A stretch of DNA of 64,000 bases, from the NCBI RefSeq assembly GCF_009711045.1, contig NZ_WMJX01000004.1:63259-127258 (forward strand), given 5' to 3'. Made by a program: the position numbers and the translations under genes. Below the pieces are notes generated by a model, which was not told the DNA's origin, did not search any database, and saw only the letters and a program-made list of their open reading frames with translations. The stretch comes from Myroides albus. GTDB lineage: Bacteria; Bacteroidota; Bacteroidia; Flavobacteriales; Flavobacteriaceae. Below are positions 1 through 9,603 of this stretch, in pieces. Position 1 is the first letter of the stretch, and every line of letters begins with the position of its first letter.

Positions 1-124
1 GCTCTGAATTAGCAGTTTGCTCTAAAGTCGGAATTGACTTATTTTCAAAAAAGTATTTGTAACCTCCAAGGGTTATTGCACCACTGAAGATGCATAGGAA
101 TAATAAACTGATTGTTTTCTTCAT
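1..124 (-). CDS. N-terminal fragment of a probable HtrA/DegQ-type periplasmic serine protease (cut by the window edge)
   Basis: Reading the minus strand from the ATG at 124 gives 41 residues, beginning MKKTISLLFLCIFSGAITLG and running off the window. This is a lysine-led hydrophobic signal or anchor followed by GYKYFFENKS. The pattern, and the position divergent from dapF, match the N-terminus of flavobacterial Do-family (HtrA/DegQ) proteases, which degrade misfolded envelope proteins. No catalytic triad or PDZ domain is inside the window, so the family call rests on the N-terminus and the neighbourhood. Any other secreted protein with such a signal would look the same here. Confidence 0.5.
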   Translation of the reverse strand, partial: MKKTISLLFLCIFSGAITLGGYKYFFENKSIPTLEQTANSE

Positions 125-231
125 AATTAACTAAAAGCTTATTGATTTGATATGTAAAAATAAAAAAGGAAATAGTGATTTCGAAGTTGTTTAACCAAGA
201 CTTAACATAGTGAGATTAACAACTTAATTTG

Positions 232-239
232 TAAATTTG
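232..239 (+). promoter_or_regulatory. Candidate -7 box for dapF
   Basis: TAAATTTG fits the Bacteroidota -7 consensus TAnnTTTG and lies 24 bp before the dapF ATG. I see no convincing TTTG -33 element at the usual distance. Confidence 0.45.
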
Positions 240-262
240 CTTTTTATCAAACCGTAGAGTAT

Positions 263-1042
263 ATGTTGAAATTTTATAAATATCAGGGAACAGGTAATGA
301 TTTCGTTATGATAGATAACAGAGATAGCCACTTTCCTAAGGCTAATCAGGAGTTAATTGAGTTGTTGTGTGACAGACGATTTGGTATAGGGGCCGATGGT
401 CTTATTCTATTGGAGAATGATAGAGATTTTGATTTCAAAATGGTATATTTTAATGCGGATGGCAAGCAAAGTAGTATGTGTGGTAATGGAGGAAGATGTA
501 TTGTCGCTTTTGCAAAGGACTTAGGTGTGATTCAAAACCAATGTCGCTTTATTGCAGTAGACGGAGAGCACACTGCTAAAATCAGTAGTGAAGGATTAGT
601 TTCTTTGCAAATGATAGATGTGGATAAGGTTCATGTAGAAAAGAAATTCAGCTTTTTAAATACAGGATCTCCACATCATGTTGAGGTGGTTCGTGAATTA
701 GATAGATATGGCGTTTTTGTAAAAGGCAAAGCCATAAGAGAAAGCGAAAGGTATGCTCCTTTTGGAACCAATGTAAACTTTGTTGAACAAGAAGGTCCGA
801 ATCGCTTTAGAATCCGAACATTTGAACGCGGAGTTGAAGATGAAACACTGTCGTGTGGAACAGGTGCCACTGCAGTAGCTATCGCCATGTATCACCAAGG
901 AAAGGCTGATGCAAATGACATTGTCATTGAAGTAGAAGGAGGGGAGTTGTCTATTAGTTTTGACAAACGCGACAATACCTATACAAATGTTTACTTAACG
1001 GGACCTGCAGAGTTTGTTTTCCAAGGTACTTTTAATAATTAA
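263..1042 (+). CDS. dapF: Diaminopimelate epimerase
   Basis: DapF interconverts LL- and meso-2,6-diaminopimelate, the cofactor-free last racemisation before lysine and the peptidoglycan cross-linking residue. The 259-residue length is close to the usual 270-280. Both catalytic cysteine motifs are visible: MCGNGGRC with Cys73, and SCGTGATA near residue 198. The N-terminal GTGNDF and GADGL motifs are also typical. It is followed after 6 bp by an acetyltransferase gene and then mltG, so it probably heads a short cell-wall operon. dapD of the same pathway lies at the far end of the window. Confidence 0.97.
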   Translation: MLKFYKYQGTGNDFVMIDNRDSHFPKANQELIELLCDRRFGIGADGLILLENDRDFDFKMVYFNADGKQSSMCGNGGRCIVAFAKDLGVIQNQCRFIAVDGEHTAKISSEGLVSLQMIDVDKVHVEKKFSFLNTGSPHHVEVVRELDRYGVFVKGKAIRESERYAPFGTNVNFVEQEGPNRFRIRTFERGVEDETLSCGTGATAVAIAMYHQGKADANDIVIEVEGGELSISFDKRDNTYTNVYLTGPAEFVFQGTFNN

Positions 1043-1048
1043 TATACA

Positions 1049-1570
1049 ATGTTTATTCAAGGGGAATTGATCTATCTACGCGCTTTAGAGCCTGAAGATT
1101 TGGAGTTTATTTTTTTAATTGAAAACGATGTGAAGCTATGGGAAGTGAGCAATACACAAACGCCTTATAGTCGATTTCTCATTAAGCAATATTTAGAAAA
1201 TGCCCATCAAGATATTTACGAAGCCAAACAACTTAGATTGGTAATTTGTCATCGAGAAACTCATAAGACATTGGGCTTAATTGATCTATTCGATTACGAT
1301 CCTCAGAATAACCGCGCTGGTGTTGGAATTGTAATTCAGTATGAACAAGAAAGGGGAAAAGGCATCGGTACAGAGGCTTTAGATTTAATGATTCAATATG
1401 GAGAAAATCACTTATATTTGAATCAGTTATATGCAAATATATCTACTGATAATAAGGCGAGTATTAACCTATTTGAAAGTGCTGGTTTTGAGTTAGTAGG
1501 TATCAAAAAAGCGTGGACTCGCAAAGGAAATCAATACAAAGACGAAGGTTTATATCAATTAATTTTTTAA
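1049..1570 (+). CDS. GNAT family N-acetyltransferase (RimJ/RimL/SpeG-like)
   Basis: A 173-residue acetyl-CoA-dependent acetyltransferase. The acetyl-CoA-binding signature is ERGKGIGTEAL near residues 105-115, followed by a NLYANISTDNKASINLFESAGF-like strand-helix (ending SINLFESAGFELVG), which is typical of Acetyltransf_3 proteins acting on protein N-termini or polyamines. The substrate cannot be read from the sequence. It is packed between dapF (6 bp upstream) and mltG (8 bp downstream), an arrangement that suggests co-transcription. Confidence 0.85.
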   Translation: MFIQGELIYLRALEPEDLEFIFLIENDVKLWEVSNTQTPYSRFLIKQYLENAHQDIYEAKQLRLVICHRETHKTLGLIDLFDYDPQNNRAGVGIVIQYEQERGKGIGTEALDLMIQYGENHLYLNQLYANISTDNKASINLFESAGFELVGIKKAWTRKGNQYKDEGLYQLIF

Positions 1571-1578
1571 CAAGAATA

Positions 1579-2616
1579 ATGAAAGTAAAGAACATTATAA
1601 CTTTAATCGCTGTTTTAGGAGCCTTTGGTCTCTTGGGATATTTGTACATCTGGTATGGTAAGGCATTTAATAGCAATCTTGAAGGGTGGAACGAGAAGGA
1701 ATACATCTACGTTGCAGAAACTGACAACTTTGAAAAAGTGGTGAGTATGCTATCTCCTTATTTGAAAGATGTTGAAAGTTTCAAGACTATTGCGGAACAG
1801 AGAAACTATGATGCACTTGTTATCAATGGTCGATTTCAGTTGAGAAATGGCATGAATAACTACGACATTATTCAGGCTTTGAGAGATAATAAACCGACAC
1901 GAGTAACTTTCAATAATCAAGAGCGAATAGAGAATTTGGCAGGTCGTATTTCGAGTCAAATCGAAGCAGATAGTCTTGCTTTGTTGGAAACATTTTTGAA
2001 TAAGAAGTTTTTATCTGACAACGGATTCACACAAGAGAATGCACTTGTTATCTTTTTACCGGATACTTATGAGTTTTATTGGAACGTTAGCCCAATTAAA
2101 TTGAGAAATAAGTTGCAAAGTGAATATGTTCGCTTTTGGAATGAAGAACGATTGGCTAAGGCTAAGGCGATAGGGTTGACTCCAATTGAAGTTTCTATTT
2201 TGGCGTCTATTGTACAAAAAGAAACGGTAAAAGCAGATGAAAGACCTAAAGTGGCAGGAGCATATCTAAATAGATTAAAGATTGGTATGCCATTACAGGC
2301 TGACCCTACACTTGTGTATGCACATAAGCTTCACACAGGGGATTTTGAACAAAAAATATACCGCGTATATAATAAACACAAAGAGTTAGACTCTCCATAT
2401 AATACATATAGAAACGCAGGGCTACCTCCTGGACCAATTGCCATGTCAGACAAGACTTCAATAGATGCTGTTTTGAATCCAGAAGAGCACGATTATATCT
2501 ATTTTTGCGCAAGTGTTGATAGACCTGGTTACCATGAGTTTGCAAGAACATTGGCACAACACAATGCTAATAGTGCGCGATATCACAATTATTTGAATCA
2601 AGCAGGAATACGATAG
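1579..2616 (+). CDS. mltG: Endolytic peptidoglycan transglycosylase MltG
   Basis: MltG cleaves nascent glycan strands in the inner membrane and is thought to terminate peptidoglycan polymerisation. From the ATG at 1579 the protein has 345 residues. One N-terminal membrane segment (about residues 6-26, ITLIAVLGAFGLLGYLYIW) precedes a periplasmic YceG domain. The catalytic glutamate lies in SIVQKETVKADERPKVAGA, followed by YLNRLKIGMPLQADPT. A longer reading from 1513 would overlap the GNAT gene by 58 bp and put 22 non-hydrophobic residues before the membrane segment, so 1579 is preferred. Confidence 0.94.
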   Translation: MKVKNIITLIAVLGAFGLLGYLYIWYGKAFNSNLEGWNEKEYIYVAETDNFEKVVSMLSPYLKDVESFKTIAEQRNYDALVINGRFQLRNGMNNYDIIQALRDNKPTRVTFNNQERIENLAGRISSQIEADSLALLETFLNKKFLSDNGFTQENALVIFLPDTYEFYWNVSPIKLRNKLQSEYVRFWNEERLAKAKAIGLTPIEVSILASIVQKETVKADERPKVAGAYLNRLKIGMPLQADPTLVYAHKLHTGDFEQKIYRVYNKHKELDSPYNTYRNAGLPPGPIAMSDKTSIDAVLNPEEHDYIYFCASVDRPGYHEFARTLAQHNANSARYHNYLNQAGIR

Positions 2617-2641
2617 TATCCTTGAATCATAGAGAATCAAA

Positions 2642-2676
2642 AGAGAAACTGCTCCAAAGTAGTTTCTCTTTTTTTT
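2642..2676 (+). terminator. Rho-independent terminator after mltG
   Basis: AGAGAAACT (2642-2650) pairs perfectly with AGTTTCTCT (2661-2669) over a 10-nt loop and is followed by a run of T. It closes the dapF-GNAT-mltG unit. The 313-bp gap to the next gene holds this and two further hairpins, but no credible gene. Confidence 0.85.
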
Positions 2677-2811
2677 GCATTTCATCAGAGGATAGGCAAA
2701 CTAATAGCAGTCGTCTGGTCGATATTGTGTTGCAATCAACCAAGTCTTCTTGGGGTGAGATATACTTTGTGTATTATTAAAAAAAAGAGTGTATTTAGTA
2801 TATTGACTAAT

Positions 2812-2840
2812 AAAAAAAGACTGCTGTATAGCAGTCTTTT
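2812..2840 (-). terminator. Terminator for the efflux operon
   Basis: AAAAGACTGCT (2815-2825) and AGCAGTCTTTT (2830-2840) form a perfect 11-bp stem with a 4-nt loop. Read on the minus strand it ends in a run of seven T, which fits termination of the leftward efflux operon ending at 2930. Confidence 0.8.
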
Positions 2841-2883
2841 AAGGCGTGTTTTGTTGTTTGTGAGTTTGGCTATTCTAACAGTG

Positions 2884-2917
2884 CCTTTATTTATCTTGTT
2901 TGAATGATAAATAAAGG
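2884..2917 (-). terminator. Second hairpin just downstream of the efflux operon
   Basis: CCTTTATTTATC (2884-2895) and GATAAATAAAGG (2906-2917) are perfect 12-bp inverted repeats with a 10-nt loop, 13 bp beyond the stop of the outer-membrane gene. There is no T-run, so it may stabilise the mRNA 3' end or act together with the terminator at 2812-2840. Confidence 0.5.
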
Positions 2918-2929
2918 ATGAACTGTTTA

Positions 2930-4402
2930 TTATTTCCAACCACCACCAAGTGCTTTGTATAAGTTCACACGTGATAGTAATTTGGCTTGTTTAAATTTAT
3001 TCAAGTTTAATTCACTGTCTAACAAGTTTTTTTGTGCATTGATAACCTCAATATAAGTTGCATATCCACTGTTAAATAGTAAGTTAGATTGTTTAACTCC
3101 CAATCTTGACGTAGTTACTTGCTCTTGTGCAATGTCTATCTGTTCGTCGATGGTCTGTAAGTTAATCAAAGCATCAGTCACTTCAGCTATTGCACCGTAA
3201 ACAGTTTTCTGTAAGTTGATTTCAGATCGCTCTCTTTCTATCTTAGCAACTTTAAAATCAGTTTTCAGCTTTCTTTTGTTGAAGATAGGAGCAGCTACTT
3301 CACCTATTAAACCTCCGAAGAGCGACCCTGGAATATTGAACCAGTTCTTGCCCAACATACTGTTTAATCCCCCTGTAACATCAATAGACAAAGAAGGGTA
3401 TCTACTTGTTTGTGCTACGCCAACTAAAGCATTCTTCGCTTTTAAGTCTAATTCGGCAGATTGAACATCAGGTCTTTGGCTTAGCATATATAAGGGAACT
3501 CCTGTAGCAAGTGTTTCATTCGCCTTGGCATCTGCCAGTTTCGTATTTCTTTCTATCTCATTTGGCAATTGTCCAGTTAGAAGTGAAAGCGCATTTTCCT
3601 GATTGGCAATTTGTTGTTTTAGAGATGGAATTAACGCTTTGGCAACCAACATCTGGTTTTTCGTTTGTTGAATAGCCAAAGAAGTAATTTGTCCAGCATC
3701 TCTTTGAAGCTCGACTATCTTCAGTGTATTTTTAGTCAGATCATAGTTGGTTTGGGCAACTTCCATTTGTGCATCCAAAAGCAGTAAGTTGTAGTATCCT
3801 TCCACAATACTGGCTATTAACTCTGTTTGTACAGCTTTTGTAGCCTCTGTTGTTTGTAGGTATTCTGCTAATGCTGCAGCACTCTTACTTCTAATTTTTC
3901 CCCAAATATCTAATTCCCAACTTAGCGATAGGGCAGAAGTATATTGAGCTGAGTTTACATACATATTCTCAGGAGCTTCTTTGCCTTTGTGGTCATAGTA
4001 ATTTCCCGAAGCAGAACCATAGTAATTCTTAGATTTATATTGGTAATTTACATTTCCTAAATCGGCATTAAGAGAAGGCAGCCATTCGTGTTTTGCTTGT
4101 TTTGCTCTTTGATTGGCAATTTCCAGGTTTTTAATAGCATCTAACATATCGAAGTTATGAGCTAAACCTTTGTCAATTAGTTCAATTAATTGTTCATCTT
4201 CAAAGAACTCTCTCCATGGAATATCTGCGATGCTTGTAGAGTCACTTGCCATCGTTAGGGTATCTTGACCTCTATAGTGATCAGGAACGTCTAATTTAGG
4301 AGCTCTATACTTTGACTGTGGAGCACAAGAGGTTACTAATAAACCTCCTGTGACCATTGCTGAGTATAATGTATATTTTAATATTTTATTTGCGCTATTC
4401 AT
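2930..4402 (-). CDS. Outer-membrane efflux lipoprotein (NodT/OprM family)
   Basis: Outer-membrane channel of a tripartite RND pump, giving the exit duct through the outer membrane. It has 490 residues. The N-terminus is a lipoprotein signal with lipobox LVTSC (Cys26). Two OEP repeats with long amphipathic helices follow, including WELDIWGKIRS and PIFNKRKLKTDFKVAK, both characteristic of NodT-type proteins. It is the last gene of the operon, 15 bp after the RND transporter. The substrate is unknown. Confidence 0.93.
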   Translation of the reverse strand: MNSANKILKYTLYSAMVTGGLLVTSCAPQSKYRAPKLDVPDHYRGQDTLTMASDSTSIADIPWREFFEDEQLIELIDKGLAHNFDMLDAIKNLEIANQRAKQAKHEWLPSLNADLGNVNYQYKSKNYYGSASGNYYDHKGKEAPENMYVNSAQYTSALSLSWELDIWGKIRSKSAAALAEYLQTTEATKAVQTELIASIVEGYYNLLLLDAQMEVAQTNYDLTKNTLKIVELQRDAGQITSLAIQQTKNQMLVAKALIPSLKQQIANQENALSLLTGQLPNEIERNTKLADAKANETLATGVPLYMLSQRPDVQSAELDLKAKNALVGVAQTSRYPSLSIDVTGGLNSMLGKNWFNIPGSLFGGLIGEVAAPIFNKRKLKTDFKVAKIERERSEINLQKTVYGAIAEVTDALINLQTIDEQIDIAQEQVTTSRLGVKQSNLLFNSGYATYIEVINAQKNLLDSELNLNKFKQAKLLSRVNLYKALGGGWK

Positions 4403-4417
4403 GATTGTTTTGTTCTG

Positions 4418-7400
4418 TTAGTCGTTAGTAAATTTTGCTTTTAGTTTTTCATCCCAATTCTGGAAAACATAGAATAGTACTGGGATAATAAAAATACCTG
4501 CTACTACTCCAAATAACATTCCACCTGCAGCAGAGAAACTAATAGAGTGGTTACCTTGAGCAGAAGGTCCAACAGTAAACATCAATGGAATCAATCCCGC
4601 TACGAAGGCAAACGAAGTCATTAAGATTGGTCTTAACCTCATCTTAGCACCTTCTACAGCCGCATCAAAGATAGATAAACCATTTTTGCGTTGCTGTAAT
4701 GCAAATTCCACAATCAAGATGGCGTTTTTAGCTAAAAGTCCAATTAGCATAATTAATCCAACTTGAACGTAAATATTGTTTTGCAAGCCTGCTAAATTGA
4801 CAAATAAAGCAACTCCTAATAATCCTGTTGGTACTGTCAATAGAATTGCTATTGGCAATAAATAACTTTCGTATTGTGCACACAATAAGAAGTAAACAAA
4901 GATTATACTCAATGCAAAAATTAATACTGCTTGACTTCCTGAGTCTTTTTCTTCCAATGACATACCGGTGTATTCGTACGAATAGTTACCTGGCATCTTA
5001 GAAGTTACCTCGTCAATAGCCTTCATCGCATCTCCTGTACTATATCCTGGTGCAGGATTTGTCTTGATTGAAATGGCATTGTACAAGTTGTATCTTGTTA
5101 CGGTTTGTGGTCCTAATACTTTTTTCAATTTGATTAGCGTATTGGCAGGAAGCATTTCACCGTCTTTGTTTTTCACATAGATAGAACTGAATGATTGCGG
5201 ACTTTCTCTGTACTCAATGTCTGCCTGCATATATACTCTATAAGTACGACCAAATCTGTTGAAGTCCCCTGCTTTTACACGTCCGTAATAGTTCTTAACT
5301 GTAGTTAATAAATCTTTTACACTTACTCCAAGTGATTTTGCTTTTACATAGTCAATCTCCAAGAGGTATTGTGGGAAATTAGCTTTGAAAGAGGTAAACG
5401 CATTGTCTATTTCAGGTCTTTCATTTAGTTGACTGATTACTTGATCTGCCATTTTACTAAACTCATCAAATCCACCACCCATACGGTCTTGAAGTACAAA
5501 TTCAATACCTCCAAAATCACCAAACCCTTGAATTGTTGGTCTTGGGAATACGTTGAATGTCGCTTCGTTGATTACAGATAAATCTCTGTGGATCTCTGCC
5601 ATGATCTTGTCGATGTTTTTTACTTTCCCTCTTTCTTTATAAGGTTTTAAGTTAATAAAGCCTACGGCGAAAGACGGGCTGGCATTTCCATCAATAGCGT
5701 TATATCCTGAGATAGCCGTCATTCCTTCGATATCAGTTCTCTTTTGCAAGATACTATCAGCTTTAGCCAATACTATTTTGGTACGCGCAAGAGATGCTCC
5801 AGGAGGCATAGCCAAAGAGTAAGTGATATAACTATCATCTTCTCTTGGGATAAATGAAGATGGTGTTTTGTATAAAAAGAATACACCAAGTCCAATGATT
5901 AGGGCTAAACCTGAGATAGCTACCTTTTTGTTTGTAATTAGCTTTTTGATTGTCTCGACATATTTATTAGTAAAGCTATCAAAAGCTGTATTGAAAGAGT
6001 AAAAGAACTTAGCTCTTACTCGTTTAAATTTGTTTTGTTCTTTCTTAGCTGCATATTCTTCGCCTGATGGTTGTTTTAAAAACAAAGCACATAATGCAGG
6101 ACTTAGAGTCAAGGCATTTACAGCTGAAATTAAAATTGCAAAGGCTAAGGTATAAGCAAACTGTTTGTAGAAGATACCAGCTGGGCCTTGCATAAAACCA
6201 ACAGGTAAAAACACGGCAGACATCACAAGTGTAATAGAGATAATCGCTCTGGTAATTTCACTCATCGTCGATATGGTAGCTTCCTTGGCTTTGAGTCCAG
6301 TTTGATGCATTTTTTCGTGGATTGCTTCCACAACTACAATGGCGTCATCCACTACAATACCAATGGCAAGTACCAAGGCAAACATTGTAAGCACGTTTAT
6401 TGAGAACCCCATCAAATAGATAAAGAATAGAGTACCTACTAATGAAATCGGGATAGCAATAACTGGGATTATCGTCGATCTAAAATCTTGCAAGAAGATG
6501 TAAACAATGATAAATACTAAGAAGAAAGCTTCAAATAAAGTGTGTTGTACTTGACTAATTGACTCGTCAATTTGATCCTTCACAGAATAACTTATCTCAT
6601 AGTGAATTCCCTTTGGAAAAGCTTTTGAAACTCGTTCTAATACTTCTCGAACAGCAATGTCAATATCTCTTGCATTAGATCCTGCTGTTTGGGTGATGTT
6701 CATGGTAAGACCAGGATAACCGTTTACACTGTTATCACTACCCACGTTCGATGCGCCAAATTCTACTCTTGCTACATCTTTAAGCTTTAATACAGAACCG
6801 TCTTTATTGGTTTTGATTACTATATTATCATATTCTTCAGGAAGGCTAAATCTCCCTTTGTGTTTTAATGCTGTTTCAAAAGCTTCGTCTGAAGTTTCCC
6901 CAAAATTACCAGGTGCTATTTCAAAGTTTTGATCTTTTATAGCAGCGATAATATCTTGAGGTGTTAAGCTGTACAAGGCAAGCTTCTCTGGGTTTAACCA
7001 AGTTCTCATTGAGTAGTCACGTGCTCCAATACGACCTACAGAAGCAACTCCAGGTACACGTAGTAACTCACGGTTGATGTTAATCTGAGTATAGGCCTGT
7101 AAGAACGTTTCGTCATATACCTCCTCAGGGTGGTCACTATAAAAGTTTATAGTCATAATATTACCACTCTGACGCGGGGTTACTGAAATACCATTTTCGT
7201 TTACTTCCGAAGGTAAATCACTTGAAGCCTTACTCACGCGGTTTGACACATTCACGGCTGCTTGATCAGGATCTGTTCCTGCTTTAAAGAATACGTTGAT
7301 TGTACCAGAACCACTGTTACTTGATTTAGAACTAATATAAGTCATATTATCAACCCCATTGATTGATTCCTCAATAGGTAATAAGACACTTTGTGCTACA

Positions 7401-7567
7401 GTTTCCGCATTGGCACCAGGGTAAGATGTAGAAACAGTTACACTTGGTGGAGCAATTTCTGGAAAACGAGTTATAGGCAATAATGTAAGTCCAACTAAGC
7501 CCAATAATACGAACATGATCGATATTACCGTAGCAAGTATAGGACGGTTTATAATGGCTTTTAACAT
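4418..7567 (-). CDS. RND multidrug efflux transporter, inner-membrane subunit (HAE1 family, AcrB-like)
   Basis: Proton-driven inner-membrane pump of 1049 residues, the normal AcrB/MexB length. The N-terminus [19 protein letters not shown] starts TM1. The proton-relay pair is in [15 protein letters not shown] (Asp-Asp near residue 405), and the partner lysine in [19 protein letters not shown] near residue 940. The protein shows the usual two-fold TM/porter layout. The adaptor gene precedes it (59 bp gap) and the outer-membrane channel follows. I infer drug or bile-type amphiphile export. Metal RND pumps (CusA type) differ in these motifs. Confidence 0.95.
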   Translation of the reverse strand: MLKAIINRPILATVISIMFVLLGLVGLTLLPITRFPEIAPPSVTVSTSYPGANAETVAQSVLLPIEESINGVDNMTYISSKSSNSGSGTINVFFKAGTDPDQAAVNVSNRVSKASSDLPSEVNENGISVTPRQSGNIMTINFYSDHPEEVYDETFLQAYTQININRELLRVPGVASVGRIGARDYSMRTWLNPEKLALYSLTPQDIIAAIKDQNFEIAPGNFGETSDEAFETALKHKGRFSLPEEYDNIVIKTNKDGSVLKLKDVARVEFGASNVGSDNSVNGYPGLTMNITQTAGSNARDIDIAVREVLERVSKAFPKGIHYEISYSVKDQIDESISQVQHTLFEAFFLVFIIVYIFLQDFRSTIIPVIAIPISLVGTLFFIYLMGFSINVLTMFALVLAIGIVVDDAIVVVEAIHEKMHQTGLKAKEATISTMSEITRAIISITLVMSAVFLPVGFMQGPAGIFYKQFAYTLAFAILISAVNALTLSPALCALFLKQPSGEEYAAKKEQNKFKRVRAKFFYSFNTAFDSFTNKYVETIKKLITNKKVAISGLALIIGLGVFFLYKTPSSFIPREDDSYITYSLAMPPGASLARTKIVLAKADSILQKRTDIEGMTAISGYNAIDGNASPSFAVGFINLKPYKERGKVKNIDKIMAEIHRDLSVINEATFNVFPRPTIQGFGDFGGIEFVLQDRMGGGFDEFSKMADQVISQLNERPEIDNAFTSFKANFPQYLLEIDYVKAKSLGVSVKDLLTTVKNYYGRVKAGDFNRFGRTYRVYMQADIEYRESPQSFSSIYVKNKDGEMLPANTLIKLKKVLGPQTVTRYNLYNAISIKTNPAPGYSTGDAMKAIDEVTSKMPGNYSYEYTGMSLEEKDSGSQAVLIFALSIIFVYFLLCAQYESYLLPIAILLTVPTGLLGVALFVNLAGLQNNIYVQVGLIMLIGLLAKNAILIVEFALQQRKNGLSIFDAAVEGAKMRLRPILMTSFAFVAGLIPLMFTVGPSAQGNHSISFSAAGGMLFGVVAGIFIIPVLFYVFQNWDEKLKAKFTND

Positions 7568-7626
7568 ATTATCTTAATTTGTAAGGTGATATTTGTTTGA
7601 GTTTGGTTTTTGTTTTGTGTATTAAA

Positions 7627-8781
7627 TTATTGGATAGGCTTTACATACATCCCTTCCGTTAACTTGTCAAAACCTGTTCTTATTACGCGATCTCCTACTG
7701 CTAAACCTGTAGGTACAATAAAGTTTGAACCAGATACTCCATCTACTTCGATTGATTGTAACTTAACTTTGTCTTCTTTATCTAAGATGTAAACAAATGT
7801 TTTATCTTGAATAGAAGTAGTTACTTCCTGCGGTACCATGATGACACTTGGCTTAGTTTCTTTCACTTTTACAGTACCTGTATTTCCAGAACGCATGACG
7901 TCTTTAGAATTTGGAAATGACGCGCGAATAGAGATAGAACCAGTAGTGCGGTTTACCTGTCCATTAATCATATCTACTTTCCCTTTTTCAGCGTATTCAT
8001 GTCCATCAGCTAAGATTAAGGTAACCTCAGGCAACATTAGACCAGAGTTGGTGATACTTGTTGAATCTGCCTTATTTGGATTGTCTTTACTGAAGTATAA
8101 AAAGTCTGATTCACTCATTCCAAAGTATACATAAACTTCACTTACGTCTGAAAGAACAGTTAGAGGCTCTTTGTCAGTTTTAGATACTAAGTTACCAATA
8201 CGCTTAGGCATTCTTCCGATATACCCACTTACAGGCGCTTTGATAATCGTGTAATTTAAGTTGATTTGCGCACTTGCAACAGCAGCAGAAGCTTTTGCTA
8301 AAGAAGCGCGAGCAATTTCGTAATTTGCTTTAGCTGTTTCCAACTGAACTTCAGCAATTACTTCATTGTCGATTAATGGTTTTAATCGGTCAATTTCAAG
8401 CTTAGCATTCTTTAATTTCGCTTTCTCGACATTTTCTGTAGCGATCATATTGTTTAATACCTCTTGGTATGGTTGTGGATCAACTTGGAACAAAGGTTGA
8501 CCTTCTTTTACAAAGGATCCTTCATCTACAAATATTTTTTCCAAAATACCCTCTACTTGTGGTCTGATTTCCACATTTACTTTCCCTTCGATATTTCCGA
8601 TATAGTCTTTTACTGTAATAGCAGTAGCAGTATCAACAGTGATAATAGGTAATGCAAGAGCATTTTCTTTAGGATCTAATGTTTTTGAAGATCCTATATT
8701 ACAGCTGTTTATCCCTATCAAAGTTCCTATCATGATTAAAGCTGAAAGTGCTACTAAAACCGTTTTTCTATTTGTTATCAT
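7627..8781 (-). CDS. RND efflux periplasmic adaptor (membrane fusion protein, AcrA-like)
   Basis: Periplasmic adaptor joining the RND pump and the outer-membrane channel, 384 residues. Lipoprotein signal with Cys27 (LIGINSC). The N-terminal barrel-sandwich half is VNVEIRPQVEGILEKIFVDE and its partner half is IKAPVSGYIGRM, flanking a helical hairpin at about residues 110-165. The membrane-proximal domain is at the C-terminus (VPTGLAVGDRVIRTGF). It is the first gene of the operon. No adjacent regulator gene is present. Confidence 0.93.
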   Translation of the reverse strand: MITNRKTVLVALSALIMIGTLIGINSCNIGSSKTLDPKENALALPIITVDTATAITVKDYIGNIEGKVNVEIRPQVEGILEKIFVDEGSFVKEGQPLFQVDPQPYQEVLNNMIATENVEKAKLKNAKLEIDRLKPLIDNEVIAEVQLETAKANYEIARASLAKASAAVASAQINLNYTIIKAPVSGYIGRMPKRIGNLVSKTDKEPLTVLSDVSEVYVYFGMSESDFLYFSKDNPNKADSTSITNSGLMLPEVTLILADGHEYAEKGKVDMINGQVNRTTGSISIRASFPNSKDVMRSGNTGTVKVKETKPSVIMVPQEVTTSIQDKTFVYILDKEDKVKLQSIEVDGVSGSNFIVPTGLAVGDRVIRTGFDKLTEGMYVKPIQ

Positions 8782-8839
8782 TTGTATAAAAATTCTTTTA
8801 ATTGTTAAAAGGTGAGATTTAATCTACAGTATTATACTC

Positions 8840-8864
8840 AATACTAATGCCAAACTTTAGTATT
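8840..8864. repeat. Inverted repeat in the leader of the efflux operon
   Basis: AATACTA (8840-8846) and TAGTATT (8858-8864) are perfect inverted repeats with an 11-bp spacer, between the candidate -7 boxes near 8955-8983 and the adaptor start at 8781. It could be a repressor operator or an mRNA hairpin. Confidence 0.35.
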
Positions 8865-8954
8865 TGACAATATAACTATTGGGTGTCTTTGTTGTAATTC
8901 ATTTAAAGACAATGAGTTGCTTTGGTTAAAATGATATTTTTTATTTGTAGCAGG

Positions 8955-8983
8955 CAAAGGTATAAATTTAATTTTCAAATGTA
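8955..8983 (-). promoter_or_regulatory. Candidate -7 boxes for the efflux operon
   Basis: On the minus strand TACCTTTG (8962-8955) and TACATTTG (8983-8976) both match TAnnTTTG. Either would give a 5' leader of about 170-200 nt before the adaptor gene. No clear -33 element is seen. Confidence 0.35.
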
Positions 8984-9103
8984 AAAAGTGTTGCCTTTCG
9001 TGGAGCAGTTCTACACTGTGAACTGCCGAATATGTTGAAGTATGCTCATGTTACCGAGGGTTACTATATTAATTATGAAAAAATTATTATAATATTCAAA
9101 TGT

Positions 9104-9511
9104 ATGTTAACAAAGGTTTTTGGCAGTGCCGTATTGGCAATAGAAGCAAAACAGTACAAGTAAGATATTAGATATTGCTTGGTGGGCTTATCTAGGAGTG
9201 TAACTAACAAGAACACCTCTCGCATTGTTGAGGATAAATTGATATTTGATAAACAAAGTGCTCTTAGAGCTGATAAGTAATTTGTAGAGTCTAGTTGGAT
9301 AGTTTTTAAATGCGTTGTTCAAACTAGTTAATTAAGAACATTTGATTCAAAACGCCTCAAACAATGAGCATGTGAGTTACTCTTTTTTAAGATAGTACTC
9401 TCTTTTATACTCGTTACTGGGAGATTCGATAAACAAAGTAATATCTTATCTCACCATATAGGCGAGGCTATTCAGTATAGAAGTTTAGATAGAGAAGGAT
9501 GGCTCGGTTAA
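9104..9511 (+). pseudogene. Decayed remnant of comM/yifB (Mg-chelatase-like AAA+ helicase of natural transformation)
   Basis: Reading + from ATG 9104 gives MLTKVFGSAVLAIEAKQYK and then a stop, closely resembling the conserved N-terminus of flavobacterial YifB/ComM. In the same frame LVGL follows at 9179-9190, and 12 residues later an RI pair falls where LVGLP...RI occurs in the family. The 3' end at about 9437-9511 reads SNILSHHIGEAIQYRSLD then REGWLG and stop, matching the family C-terminus. In-frame stops lie between, and only 408 bp remain of a gene usually about 1.5 kb. The ATPase core is therefore deleted. A 12-bp direct repeat, GATAAACAAAGT, occurs at 9248-9259 and 9428-9439, possibly tied to the decay. 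ComM remodels incoming single-stranded DNA during transformation. A functional copy could exist elsewhere. Confidence 0.75.
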
Positions 9512-9547
9512 CTATTTAGTTCTGTGTTTGGTTGTTTTTATATAATG

Positions 9548-9580
9548 AAAAACGGATAGTAGCTTTTGCTCTATCCGTTT
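9548..9580 (-). terminator. Terminator for the membrane-protein gene at 9604
   Basis: AAACGGATAG (9550-9559) and CTATCCGTTT (9571-9580) form a 10-bp stem. On the minus strand it ends in TTTTT, 24 bp beyond the stop at 9604. Confidence 0.8.
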
Positions 9581-9603
9581 ATCTATTTGTTAGCGAATCT
9601 ATA

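Noticed and set aside
1513..1578. Upstream extension of mltG
   Set aside because: Overlaps the GNAT gene in another frame and adds charged residues before the membrane anchor.
2725..2907. 60-codon ORF on + strand and a 67-codon ORF opposite
   Set aside because: They span terminator hairpins and poly-A tracts; no coding character.
9010..9026. Hairpin GCAGTTC/GAACTGC upstream of the comM remnant
   Set aside because: Only 7 bp, with no T-run and no gene ending nearby; not supported as a terminator or RNA.
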